NCBI RefSeq assembly: GCF_018866345.1
Contig: NZ_CP076443.1
Location: 81,001-145,000 of the forward strand
DNA: 64,000 nucleotides
Direction: 5' to 3'
Source: Gemella sp. zg-570
Lineage (GTDB): Bacteria > Bacillota > Bacilli > Staphylococcales > Gemellaceae
Every line of letters starts with the position of its first letter. The stretch's first letter is position 1. The notes under the pieces are model-generated. The model had not been told where the DNA came from. It made no database searches and saw only the letters and a list, made by a program, of their open reading frames with translations. The position numbers and the translations under genes are program-made. Below are positions 54,605 to 64,000 of this stretch, in pieces.

Positions 54605-54784
54605 ATGAAAAAAATTATTATAATTAATGTTTTAAATATACTTGCATGGCTAGGTCTTGCTTTAATCCTTGAAAATTATGGTATAGAGATAGTAAAATAT
54701 ATATTTATACCAGTAAGCCTTGTAATGCAAATTACAGCAAATATTTATATAAGAAAGAAGAAAAAAGAAGAAGAAAGAAAATAG
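54605..54784 (+). CDS. Cassette partner: 59-aa membrane protein
   Basis: ATG 54605 follows the stop of the silent cassette gene directly. Two helices (IIIINVLNILAWLGLALIL and YIFIPVSLVMQITANIYI) and a tail RKKKKEEERK; the same size and plan as the partner at 12266-12445. No terminator follows, so transcription probably runs into the gene at 54883. Confidence 0.5.
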   Translation: MKKIIIINVLNILAWLGLALILENYGIEIVKYIFIPVSLVMQITANIYIRKKKKEEERK

Positions 54785-54819
54785 ATAATATTATTTTAAA
54801 AAATTATTATATTCTAAAT

Positions 54820-54882
54820 TTAATAAAATTGTAATAGAATTGATCATACTATTTAAAATATTAAAATTTTATTAATAAGGGG
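54820..54882 (+). promoter_or_regulatory. Partial cassette leader without a clear promoter
   Basis: Only the end of the type A block remains (TAGAATTGATCATACTATTT and AATAAGGGG); the palindrome is reduced to TTGATCAT and no TATAAT is seen. Expression would depend on read-through from the promoter at 53876. Confidence 0.5.
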
Positions 54883-55587
54883 ATGATTAAAATTAATAAA
54901 AAAGTCAAAATTGCTAGTGCTATTTTAGCATCTAGCTTGCTTATCACGCCAATATCTGCTTTAGTTAGTAATTATGATAATGTGGCTAAGGCTAGTGAAA
55001 CAAATAATAAAATCAATATACAAAAACATATTGAATATATTGATAGTCGAATTTATTTAGAAAATAATAATTTAAAAATCAATAAAGATGCTATTTTAAT
55101 TTATATAAAACAAAATTGGAATGAAATAAATATAAATAATCAATTCAAGACTCCTGAAGATTATTATCAAAATATTGAATTATCTGTATCTAATATTAAT
55201 AAAAAAGTTAATTCTGGTTGGTATGAGTTTAAGGCTAATAAGGGCATAGTTGAAAAATATCAGTCTAGAGAATGGATTAATGGATATGAACGTTATGAAC
55301 AATGGTGGGGATTTCAGTATTATGCTAGGGGGACAGCCGGAGAACAATTAGCAAGAGATTTTGAAGATGCAGGAGAAAAAAGACTTTGGGGTTCAGGTGC
55401 ATTAGGAGCGGTAGCAGCATTCAGTGGAGGCTCTGGAATAGTAATACTAGGAATTTTTACAACAATTACTTCTTCAAATTTTTATTCTATGGCGAATAAA
55501 GTTAGAAGATATATATCTGATTATGGAAGTGTAAAAGTGTCTGTATATGCAGCTGGAGGCTATTATACTGTTGAGGCTATACAGTAA
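54883..55587 (+). CDS. Secreted cassette protein, uncertain start (ATG or ATT)
   Basis: The homologous start codon is ATT 54892; an ATG at 54883 is in frame but touches the AAGGGG RBS with no spacing. From ATG it has 234 residues. The signal peptide is intact (AILASSLLITPISALV, AKA-S). Residues about 45-130 are identical over 68 residues to the copy at 51746. The C-terminus differs: YARGTAGEQLARDFEDAG, Gly/Ala-rich GSGALGAVAAFSGGSGIVILGIF, and a final YGSVKVSVYAAGGYYTVEAIQ whose ending (SVK...VEAIQ) is shared with 56145. Function unknown. Confidence 0.6.
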   Translation: MIKINKKVKIASAILASSLLITPISALVSNYDNVAKASETNNKINIQKHIEYIDSRIYLENNNLKINKDAILIYIKQNWNEININNQFKTPEDYYQNIELSVSNINKKVNSGWYEFKANKGIVEKYQSREWINGYERYEQWWGFQYYARGTAGEQLARDFEDAGEKRLWGSGALGAVAAFSGGSGIVILGIFTTITSSNFYSMANKVRRYISDYGSVKVSVYAAGGYYTVEAIQ

Positions 55588-55588
55588 A

Positions 55589-55747
55589 ATGAATATTATA
55601 AAATACATACAGGAAATAAGATTAGATATTATATTTTATATTATAATATTTATAACTGTCATAATTTATAAAAAAAACAAAAAAAAAGCTAGAATATTTT
55701 ATTTTTTGATAGTTACATTGTTATTTGTAATAAGATATCTATTATGA
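55589..55747 (+). CDS. Cassette partner: 52-aa membrane protein
   Basis: ATG 55589 lies one base after the secreted gene's stop; a longer frame from 55547 overlaps that gene out of frame and is not preferred. Two helices (LDIIFYIIIFITVIIY and IFYFLIVTLLFVIRYLL) with KKNKKKAR between. No family is recognised. Confidence 0.5.
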   Translation: MNIIKYIQEIRLDIIFYIIIFITVIIYKKNKKKARIFYFLIVTLLFVIRYLL

Positions 55748-55790
55748 ATAACAGTTGTTTTTTAAATCTTATTAATAAGGGTGCTATTAA

Positions 55791-55871
55791 ATGAATTTAG
55801 AATATATATTATTTGTAATTATCCCCACTATGCTATCCTTATTAGGTAATTATTTTGTAGGAAAAAAGTAA
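55791..55871 (+). CDS. 26-aa hydrophobic peptide, possible second partner
   Basis: ATG 55791 with AAGGG upstream, in a leader-like setting (TTATTAATAAGGGTGCTATT) that copies the cassette leader. Product MNLEYILFVIIPTMLSLLGN plus YFVGKK, a single helix. Too short for family assignment; may be a remnant. Confidence 0.3.
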   Translation: MNLEYILFVIIPTMLSLLGNYFVGKK

Positions 55872-55884
55872 AAAAAAATAAAAG

Positions 55885-55912
55885 AAAAAGACGACTATTA
55901 GTCGTCTTTTTT
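55885..55912 (+). terminator. Cassette terminator
   Basis: AAAAA-GACGAC-TATTA-GTCGTC-TTTTTTT. Confidence 0.85.
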
Positions 55913-56144
55913 TAATTCTCAAATTCAAATTTTACTACTAAACAGAAAAAATAATTTTATTATTTTTTATAATTATACTATTTTGCAAACGCAAACCTTC
56001 TTGCTATATCATATATTTATTTGATATAATACTTGTTATTTAACTTTTTATATGTTATAATAAAAATACAAATAGAAGTGATCACACTATTTATTATAGG
56101 AAATTTATCCTATTTTTGTTTATTCATAAAGGAGGTAAATCATT
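55913..56144 (+). promoter_or_regulatory. Type A cassette promoter block, variant leader
   Basis: TTGCAAACGCAA, extended -10 (TATAAT 56056-56061), GTGATCAC 56078-56085, hairpin ATAGGA-AATTTA-TCCTAT and RBS AAAGGAGG, like the block at 52752. Confidence 0.75.
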
Positions 56145-56816
56145 ATGAATAAGAAATTCAAATTTACTAGTGCTATTTTAGCATCTAGCTTGCTTATAAC
56201 GCCAATCTCTGCTTTAGTTAGTAATTATGATAATGTGGCTAAGGCTGAAGGAAAAGAAAATAATCAAATCAATATACAAAAACATATCGATTATATCGAT
56301 AGTCAAATTTATTTAGAAAATAATAATTTGAAAATTAATAAAGATTTTGTTTTAAATTATATAAAAATTAATTTTAAAGAATTAAATATAAATAATCAAT
56401 TTAAGACTCCTGAAGAATATTATCAAAATATTGAATTATCTGTATCTAATATTAATAAAAAAGTTAATTCTGCTTGGTATAAATTTAATGCTACTAATGG
56501 TATAACTGAAAAATATCAGTCAAGATCTGGGGGAGGTTTTGAAGTTTATTACTATTGGTGGGGATCTCAAGTATATATACATAACCAATGGGAATTAAAT
56601 AATTTTAAAAGAGAAATAGAAGATTATATTTATAGAATTGAAACAATAGGCTATTTCATTTATATTCCTAGTTTAGGTTTATCTCAAATTCATATTAATG
56701 AATTAAAAAGAATGCTTACTTTAGTTGATAGGACATATCAAGATTATGCTTCTGTTAAAATTACATCACATGATTTCAAAATTGGAGATACATTTGAAGT
56801 AGAGGCGATACAATGA
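56145..56816 (+). CDS. Secreted cassette protein
   Basis: 223 residues, ATG 56145. Signal peptide FTSAILASSLLITPISALV, cleavage at AKA-E. The middle region is related to 51746 and 54883 (KHIDYIDSQIYLENNNLKINK, then VNSAWYKFNATNGITEKYQSR) but with many substitutions. The C-terminus is aromatic and charged rather than Gly-rich (FEVYYYWWGSQVYIHNQWE) and ends FEVEAIQ. An intact cassette. Its TGA overlaps the partner's ATG. Function unknown. Confidence 0.7.
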   Translation: MNKKFKFTSAILASSLLITPISALVSNYDNVAKAEGKENNQINIQKHIDYIDSQIYLENNNLKINKDFVLNYIKINFKELNINNQFKTPEEYYQNIELSVSNINKKVNSAWYKFNATNGITEKYQSRSGGGFEVYYYWWGSQVYIHNQWELNNFKREIEDYIYRIETIGYFIYIPSLGLSQIHINELKRMLTLVDRTYQDYASVKITSHDFKIGDTFEVEAIQ

Positions 56817-56935
56817 TTAAAATATTATGTACTATTTTATTTGTATTGTGGTTACTAGGAATAATATCTAATTACAGATTATTAAAGAAATCTAGGGAAA
56901 AAAGATTAATGAATAAGCCGTTACTTAAAAAATAA
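56813..56935 (+). CDS. Cassette partner: 40-aa membrane protein, ATGA overlap
   Basis: The start overlaps the secreted gene's stop as ATGA, the tightest coupling in the cluster. One helix (ILCTILFVLWLLGIISNY) and a basic tail (RLLKKSREKRLMNKPLLKK). No family is recognised. Confidence 0.55.
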   Translation: MIKILCTILFVLWLLGIISNYRLLKKSREKRLMNKPLLKK

Positions 56936-56970
56936 TATAGTAAAAATTTGTTTAGGTGATATATATTATT

Positions 56971-57039
56971 ATGAGTAATAAATATAAATTCATTAGTATA
57001 TATCTAGCTAGTTACTTTAAAGAGGAGTCTATACAATGA
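56971..57039 (+). pseudogene. Cassette gene reduced to signal-peptide start and last codons
   Basis: MSNKYKFISIYLASYF matches the cassette signal start (MNKKFKFTSAILASSL) and then jumps to KEESIQ-stop, matching the VEAIQ-stop of 54883 and 56145. The whole mature region has been deleted. The stop again overlaps an ATG as ATGA. Confidence 0.55.
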
Positions 57040-57043
57040 TAAA

Positions 57044-57139
57044 ATGTATTTTTTAAATGCATTAATTACTTTTATACTTTGGATATTTATATTATCTTTA
57101 ATTATATATATTATTTATAAAATATGTAAAAAAAATTAA
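57044..57139 (+). CDS. Short hydrophobic ORF (31 aa), remnant partner
   Basis: MYFLNALITFILWIFILSLI and a tail YIIYKICKKN. The ATGA-overlap start at 57038 gives only six codons, and this frame starts six bases later, so the original partner appears frameshifted. Its place before the last cassette terminator supports partner origin. Confidence 0.35.
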   Translation: MYFLNALITFILWIFILSLIIYIIYKICKKN

Positions 57140-57150
57140 TTATAAAATAG

Positions 57151-57178
57151 AAAAAGACGACAAATAGTCGTCTTTTTT
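57151..57178 (+). terminator. Last cassette terminator
   Basis: AAAAA-GACGAC-AAATA-GTCGTC-TTTTTT. It may also end the convergent pssA transcript. Confidence 0.85.
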
Positions 57179-57194
57179 CTAATGATAAAACTTT

Positions 57195-57716
57195 CTATAT
57201 TTTTTTAATTTTAATTTTACTAACCATAAAATATCCGAATATGGCAGTTAAAATTAGCAAGGCAATATTAGGCATCTTTATAAAATTAAATGACAAGAAT
57301 GCTAGTAGTAAACCGCAAGTAGTAATAGGTACACCTTGATAGTAGCCGTCTGTCATTGTTGTTACATTAAAACGAGCCAGTCTAAAAGCTCCGCAACAAA
57401 CGTAAACGCTGCAAATAATAGTTGCTATGATTGACACAAGCAGTAAATTACTAGCAGTATGTATTTTAAAAAACACTAAAAATGCTGGTGCTACACCAAA
57501 ACTTATCACATCACAGATAGAATCTAGTTCTTTTCCGAGTGGCGACACCACGCCTAACTTTCTTGCGACCATGCCGTCATAACGGTCTGCAAACATAGAT
57601 AAAATAATAAAGACACTTGCATAAGTATATTGCCCTGTTGAAGTCAATATAATTGATAAAAATCCACATAAGCCATTAGCCATTGTAATAGCGTTAGGAA
57701 TAATTTCTTTATTCAT
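57195..57716 (-). CDS. pssA: CDP-diacylglycerol-serine O-phosphatidyltransferase
   Basis: 173 residues, RBS AAGGAG. The CDP-alcohol phosphotransferase motif is present in ADRYDGMVARKLGVVSPLGKELDSICDVISFG (DG..AR...G...D...D), with about five helices and a start NAITMANGLCGFLSI typical of PssA. It makes phosphatidylserine in the membrane, normally the precursor of phosphatidylethanolamine; no decarboxylase is seen nearby. Confidence 0.9.
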   Translation of the reverse strand: MNKEIIPNAITMANGLCGFLSIILTSTGQYTYASVFIILSMFADRYDGMVARKLGVVSPLGKELDSICDVISFGVAPAFLVFFKIHTASNLLLVSIIATIICSVYVCCGAFRLARFNVTTMTDGYYQGVPITTCGLLLAFLSFNFIKMPNIALLILTAIFGYFMVSKIKIKKI

Positions 57717-57864
57717 ACTAATACTCCTTAAAAAATAGTTAATATATATTATAGTATAAAAAACCTATAAAGTCTAAAGAAAATGAAATTTATTATTTTT
57801 GCTTCTTTAAGTTTATATAATTAGGGGATTAGTCTTAGCAAGTATTTATCTATAAGGAGGAAGA

Positions 57865-58649
57865 ATGAAAATAATATATTATAAAAAATTAGTAAAAGAA
57901 TTATTTATGATTTCTTTGTTTTGTGCAATCTATGTTTCTGGCTTTAGCCATTTAATAATTCCTAGCAAGATAGCAGAGGTGTGGTTCTGGTATAGGTCTA
58001 TTACTTCATTACCTAAAATCAAAGAATTAATAATTTATTTTATTTTTTCTTATTACAGTAGCAAGTTATCTACTTTTTTTATTTTTAAAATTTTTTATTT
58101 TATAGAAGTTGAAGATATTAACTTTAAAACCTATCTTTTAATTTTATTAGCTAGTTTTTTAATAATAATTCTTGCTGTGTTATTTATAGTAGTTCAAAAG
58201 AAATTAAAAAACATCAAAAATATAAATATTAAATTGTTATTAATCTTTTTAGTGGTGATTATTTCTTATTTTACTGCTGGCAGATATAATTCCTTGGGAA
58301 CTAATTTTATAGATTGCTTCTTTTATAATAATATGGCTATCAATAATTATGATTTTCTTATCAAGATATTTCTAACCCTAGTTTGTACAAGTATAGGTTT
58401 TAGTGGTGGTGAGGTAACGCCCCTATTTTCCATAGGTTTGTTGGTGGGGTTAGTCCTTGCTAATATTTTTATTTACCCCTACAAATTTTAGCCTCTCTTG
58501 GCTATGTCTTAATGTTTAGTGCAAGTGCTAGAGTTTTTCTAACTCTCATCTTATTAGCCCTAGAAGTTTTTTCTTACAAGCTAGCCTTACTAATAATTAT
58601 TCCTAGCTTGCTGATAAAATTACTAAATAAAAAATATTCTATATATTAA
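57865..58649 (+). pseudogene. ClC-type chloride channel/antiporter, truncated and frameshifted
   Basis: The first frame (208 codons from ATG 57865, RBS AAGGAGG) ends at 58491. Its last part has the ClC selectivity segment FLTLVCTSIGFSGGEVTPLFSIGLLVG. A second frame then carries ILASLGYVLMFSASARVFLTLILLALEVFSYKLALLIIIPSLLIKLL to 58649. A -1 shift near 58480-58491 would join them. Even joined, about 260 residues are well below a full ClC (about 400), so the N-terminal half is degraded too. Confidence 0.65.
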
Positions 58650-58758
58650 ATCAGAATGCTGACAAGGCCTTATGCTTATTTTATTTAATTTAAAAAATTT
58701 TGCAATAAAGAAAGAAAAGTGTTAAAATCTAAGAAAAATAATTATTTGGAGGCTCCTA

Positions 58759-60192
58759 ATGGATAGATATAGTGGAGATGCCCTGCATACAGATTTTTAT
58801 CAAATAAATATGGGGTATGTTTACTTTAAAGACGGGATACACGAAAGAAAATCATATTTTGATTTATATTTCAGAAAAGCCCCTTTTAATGGGGGATATG
58901 CAGTTTTTGCAGGCTTGGAAAAGGTTATAGACTACATTAAAAATTTTAAATTTACAGAAGATGACATTAATTATTTGAGAAGCTTAGATTACTCAGAAGA
59001 TTATTTAGATTACTTAGCAAATTTAAAATTTACAGGTAGCATTCGCTCAGTTATAGAAGGAGAAATAGTTTTTGGTAATGAACCCTTACTAAGAATAGAA
59101 GCTCCTTTAATTCAAGCCCAATTAGTCGAAACAGCAATTTTAAATATAATAAATTATCAAACTTTAATAGCAACCAAAGCATCACGCATAAAACATATAT
59201 GTCCTGATGAAGTATGTATGGAATTTGGTACTCGCAGAGCCCATGAATTTGATGCAGCTATATGGGGGGCTAGGGCCGCCGTTATTGGTGGTTTTGATTC
59301 GACAAGTAATGTCAAGGCGGCAAAATTATTCGATATAGCCTGTAGCGGAACCCACGCCCATTCATTTATTCAGACCTATCAAGATGAAGTTGTAGCCTTT
59401 AGAAAATATGCCGAAACTCACAAAGATTGCTATTTTTTAGTGGATACTTATGACACCTTACGTTCAGGAATACCTAGTGCCATAAAAGTTGCTAATGAAC
59501 TAGGTGATAAAATTAATTTCAAAGGCATTAGACTAGATTCTGGCGACATAGCCTACCTGTCAAAAGCCGCTCGAAAAATGTTAGATGACGCTGGCTACAA
59601 AGATGTAAAAATAGTTGCATCTAATGACTTAGATGAAGACACAATCACCCACCTAAAGCAACAAGGGGCAAAAGTAGATAGTTGGGGGCTAGGAACTAAG
59701 CTGATAACATCTTACCAAAATCCAGCCTTGGGAGCAGTTTATAAACTAGTTTGTTTAGAAGATGAAAATGGAAAAATGGTAGATAGATTAAAAATATCAG
59801 AAAATCCAGCTAAACTAACAACACCAGGTATAAAAAAATTATATCGTATCATAAACAAGGATACAGGTATGGCAGCTGGAGATTATATAGCTCTAGAATC
59901 TGAAGATGTTAAGTTGGAAAAAGAAATTAATCTATTCCATCCAACTCATACATACTTGTCAAAAAAAGTTTCTAATTTTGAAGCTATTGACTTGCACAAG
60001 GATATATTTATATATGGCAAACAAGTATATACAGTGCCTCATATTAATACTAGTAAACAACATCTTTTAGAAAGTAAAAAATATTTTTGGTCAGAGTACA
60101 CAAGACTATTAAATCCAGAATTTTACCCGGTAGATTTAAGTAGAACGTGCTGGGAAAATAGAAATAAAATACTAAGTAGACTGAAAAAATAA
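58759..60192 (+). CDS. pncB: Nicotinate phosphoribosyltransferase
   Basis: 477 residues, RBS TTGGAGG. The family's signatures are seen: [94 protein letters not shown] and [25 protein letters not shown]. It makes nicotinate mononucleotide from nicotinate, the entry to NAD salvage. nadE follows 13 bp downstream in the same operon. Confidence 0.95.
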   Translation: MDRYSGDALHTDFYQINMGYVYFKDGIHERKSYFDLYFRKAPFNGGYAVFAGLEKVIDYIKNFKFTEDDINYLRSLDYSEDYLDYLANLKFTGSIRSVIEGEIVFGNEPLLRIEAPLIQAQLVETAILNIINYQTLIATKASRIKHICPDEVCMEFGTRRAHEFDAAIWGARAAVIGGFDSTSNVKAAKLFDIACSGTHAHSFIQTYQDEVVAFRKYAETHKDCYFLVDTYDTLRSGIPSAIKVANELGDKINFKGIRLDSGDIAYLSKAARKMLDDAGYKDVKIVASNDLDEDTITHLKQQGAKVDSWGLGTKLITSYQNPALGAVYKLVCLEDENGKMVDRLKISENPAKLTTPGIKKLYRIINKDTGMAAGDYIALESEDVKLEKEINLFHPTHTYLSKKVSNFEAIDLHKDIFIYGKQVYTVPHINTSKQHLLESKKYFWSEYTRLLNPEFYPVDLSRTCWENRNKILSRLKK

Positions 60193-60205
60193 AATAGGTG
60201 AATAT

Positions 60206-61027
60206 ATGTCATTACAAGATAAAATTATAAAAGAATTAAAATGCCAACCGAGTATAAATTCTATTGAAGAAATTGAAAAAACAAAAAAATTTCTAAAAGA
60301 CTATTTAAAAAAATATCCATTCATAAAAACTTTAGTTTTAGGAATTTCTGGAGGACAAGATTCTACTTTGTGTGGAAAGTTATGCCAATTAGCAATTGCA
60401 GAATTACGAAAAGAAACTAAAGATAATGACTATAAATTTATAGCGGTAAGATTACCCTATGGAGAACAATTTGACGAACAAGACTGCCAAGACGCCCTAG
60501 ATTTTATCAAAGCAGATAAAGTTTATACGGTTAATATAAAAGAAGCTGTTGATGCAAGCTATGAAAACTTAAAAAAGGCTGGAGTGATAATTAGTGATTT
60601 TGCCAAAGGTAATGAAAAAGCAAGAGAAAGAATGAAAGTTCAATACTCAATAGCTACCATGAATAAAGGAATAGTAGTAGGAACAGACCATGCGGCAGAA
60701 GCCTTAACAGGATTTTATACAAAATATGGCGATGGAGGAGTAGATATAGCACCCCTGTTCAGACTAAACAAAAGACAGGGTAAAGAATTACTAAAAGAAT
60801 TAGAATGTCCCGAACATCTTTACCTAAAAAAACCAACAGCAGATTTGGAAGAAGACAAACCAGCTTTACCTGATGAAGTAGCATTAGGTCTTACTTACGA
60901 AAATATAGATGACTACTTAGAAGGGAAAAAACTAGCTAAGGAAATTACAGATAAAATAGAAAATTACTTTCTAAAATCATCACATAAACGACGTATGCCA
61001 GTTACAATATTTGATTTTTACGAATAA
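60206..61027 (+). CDS. nadE: Ammonia-dependent NAD+ synthetase
   Basis: 273 residues. PP-loop [19 protein letters not shown] near residue 45, [56 protein letters not shown] and the C-terminal [15 protein letters not shown] are typical of the short NadE that uses ammonia. It turns nicotinate adenine dinucleotide into NAD+. It completes the salvage operon with pncB (nadD elsewhere). Confidence 0.95.
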   Translation: MSLQDKIIKELKCQPSINSIEEIEKTKKFLKDYLKKYPFIKTLVLGISGGQDSTLCGKLCQLAIAELRKETKDNDYKFIAVRLPYGEQFDEQDCQDALDFIKADKVYTVNIKEAVDASYENLKKAGVIISDFAKGNEKARERMKVQYSIATMNKGIVVGTDHAAEALTGFYTKYGDGGVDIAPLFRLNKRQGKELLKELECPEHLYLKKPTADLEEDKPALPDEVALGLTYENIDDYLEGKKLAKEITDKIENYFLKSSHKRRMPVTIFDFYE

Positions 61028-61030
61028 AGA

Positions 61031-61070
61031 AAATATGGTTAGTTTAGCGACTAGCCATATTTATTTTTAA
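61031..61070 (+). terminator. pncB-nadE terminator
   Basis: AATATGGTTAGT/ACTAGCCATATT hairpin with TTATTTTTAATTTTTTT. Confidence 0.8.
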
Positions 61071-61106
61071 TTTTTTTAAATTTTTTTAAAAAAACCAAAA
61101 AAACAC

Positions 61107-61136
61107 TTGACAAGAAACAAAAACAAATGCTAGAAT
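61107..61136 (+). promoter_or_regulatory. rRNA operon promoter P1
   Basis: TTGACA 61107-61112, 18 bp, TAGAAT 61131-61136, within A-rich DNA. Confidence 0.7.
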
Positions 61137-61258
61137 AAAAAAGTCCTAAAAGACCAACAATTCATAGAAAAAAACAAGCAAAAGTTCATAAAATAAAAAA
61201 TGCTTTTAAACAATTTTAAAAACATTTAAAAAATTTTTAAAAAAACCCAAAAAAGAAC

Positions 61259-61287
61259 TTGACAAAGAAAAAATAGAATGATAGAAT
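61259..61287 (+). promoter_or_regulatory. rRNA operon promoter P2
   Basis: TTGACA 61259-61264, 17 bp, TAGAAT 61282-61287, preceded by an A/T-tract that may act as an UP element. P1 and P2 are in tandem, 152 bp apart. Confidence 0.8.
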
Positions 61288-61413
61288 ATAAAAGCTGTAA
61301 AAAAAGCAGCAACTTGAACATTGAAAACTAAAAGAAAAAGTCAACGTTAATTCCAAAAAAAGTTAAAAAAGACAACAAAAAACTTTAAAAGAGCTAAACA
61401 AACAAACAAATAA

Positions 61414-64000
<2,587 letters not shown>

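Overview
The window is very AT-rich and low-GC, with Gram-positive ribosome-binding sites, a WalRK two-component system, CcpA, a Firmicute T-box leader and an FMN riboswitch. The 16S rRNA gene near the right end and the gene set look most like Gemella (Bacilli). That genus call is made from memory of the family, not from an alignment.

Layout. 0-3.4 kb: the 3' end of an oligopeptide-binding protein gene, a 1.1-kb array of 53-bp hairpin repeats, and a small locus that looks like an Fst-type toxin with an antisense RNA, plus a second antitoxin-like RNA without a toxin. 3.4-11.8 kb: AddA nuclease-helicase, a DedA protein, a DUF1904 protein, a 17-bp tandem repeat, and an ABC exporter with an AraC-type regulator. 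11.8-14.2 kb (minus strand): the first group of secreted-protein cassettes. 14.6-24.5 kb: rpsU, purH-purD, a proC remnant, ldh, ccpA, a MATE transporter and an ABC-2 exporter, which leads into a DesK/NarL-type two-component system. 26-32 kb: exoA, small membrane and regulatory genes, an LLM oxidoreductase and riboswitch-controlled ribU. 32-39.5 kb: walRKHI and walJ, split by an inverted ArsR-like gene. 39.6-43.5 kb: oppDFBC without a binding protein. 44-57.2 kb (plus strand): the second and larger group of secreted-protein cassettes, interrupted by rnhA, tmcAL and T-box-controlled metQ. 57.2-61 kb: pssA, a frameshifted ClC gene, and pncB-nadE for NAD salvage. 61.1-64 kb: rRNA promoters, 16S rRNA, a short spacer without tRNA, and the start of 23S rRNA.

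The most unusual content is the family of about ten secreted-protein cassettes at 11.8-14.2 kb (minus) and 44-57.2 kb (plus). Each full cassette has: (i) a conserved promoter block with an extended -10 and a GTGATCAC palindrome; (ii) a gene for a 180-235 residue protein with a nearly invariant Sec signal peptide ending AKA-E, a middle region shared between some copies, and a variable C-terminus that is often hydrophobic, Gly-rich and flanked by Cys; (iii) a short hydrophobic ORF starting at or overlapping the toxin-like gene's stop codon; (iv) a GACGAC/GTCGTC terminator, into which several of the partner ORFs run so that they end in KDDK-stop. I do not recognise the family. The layout suggests secreted bacteriocin-like effectors with membrane immunity partners, diversified by recombination, but that function is inference. 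Many copies are damaged in telling ways: ATG changed to ATT, homopolymer frameshifts, a 45-bp deletion between 13-bp direct repeats that removes the start, and internal deletions.

The remaining genes are housekeeping functions: purine synthesis, glycolytic end-product formation under CcpA control, cell-wall sensing, peptide and methionine uptake, riboflavin uptake and NAD salvage.
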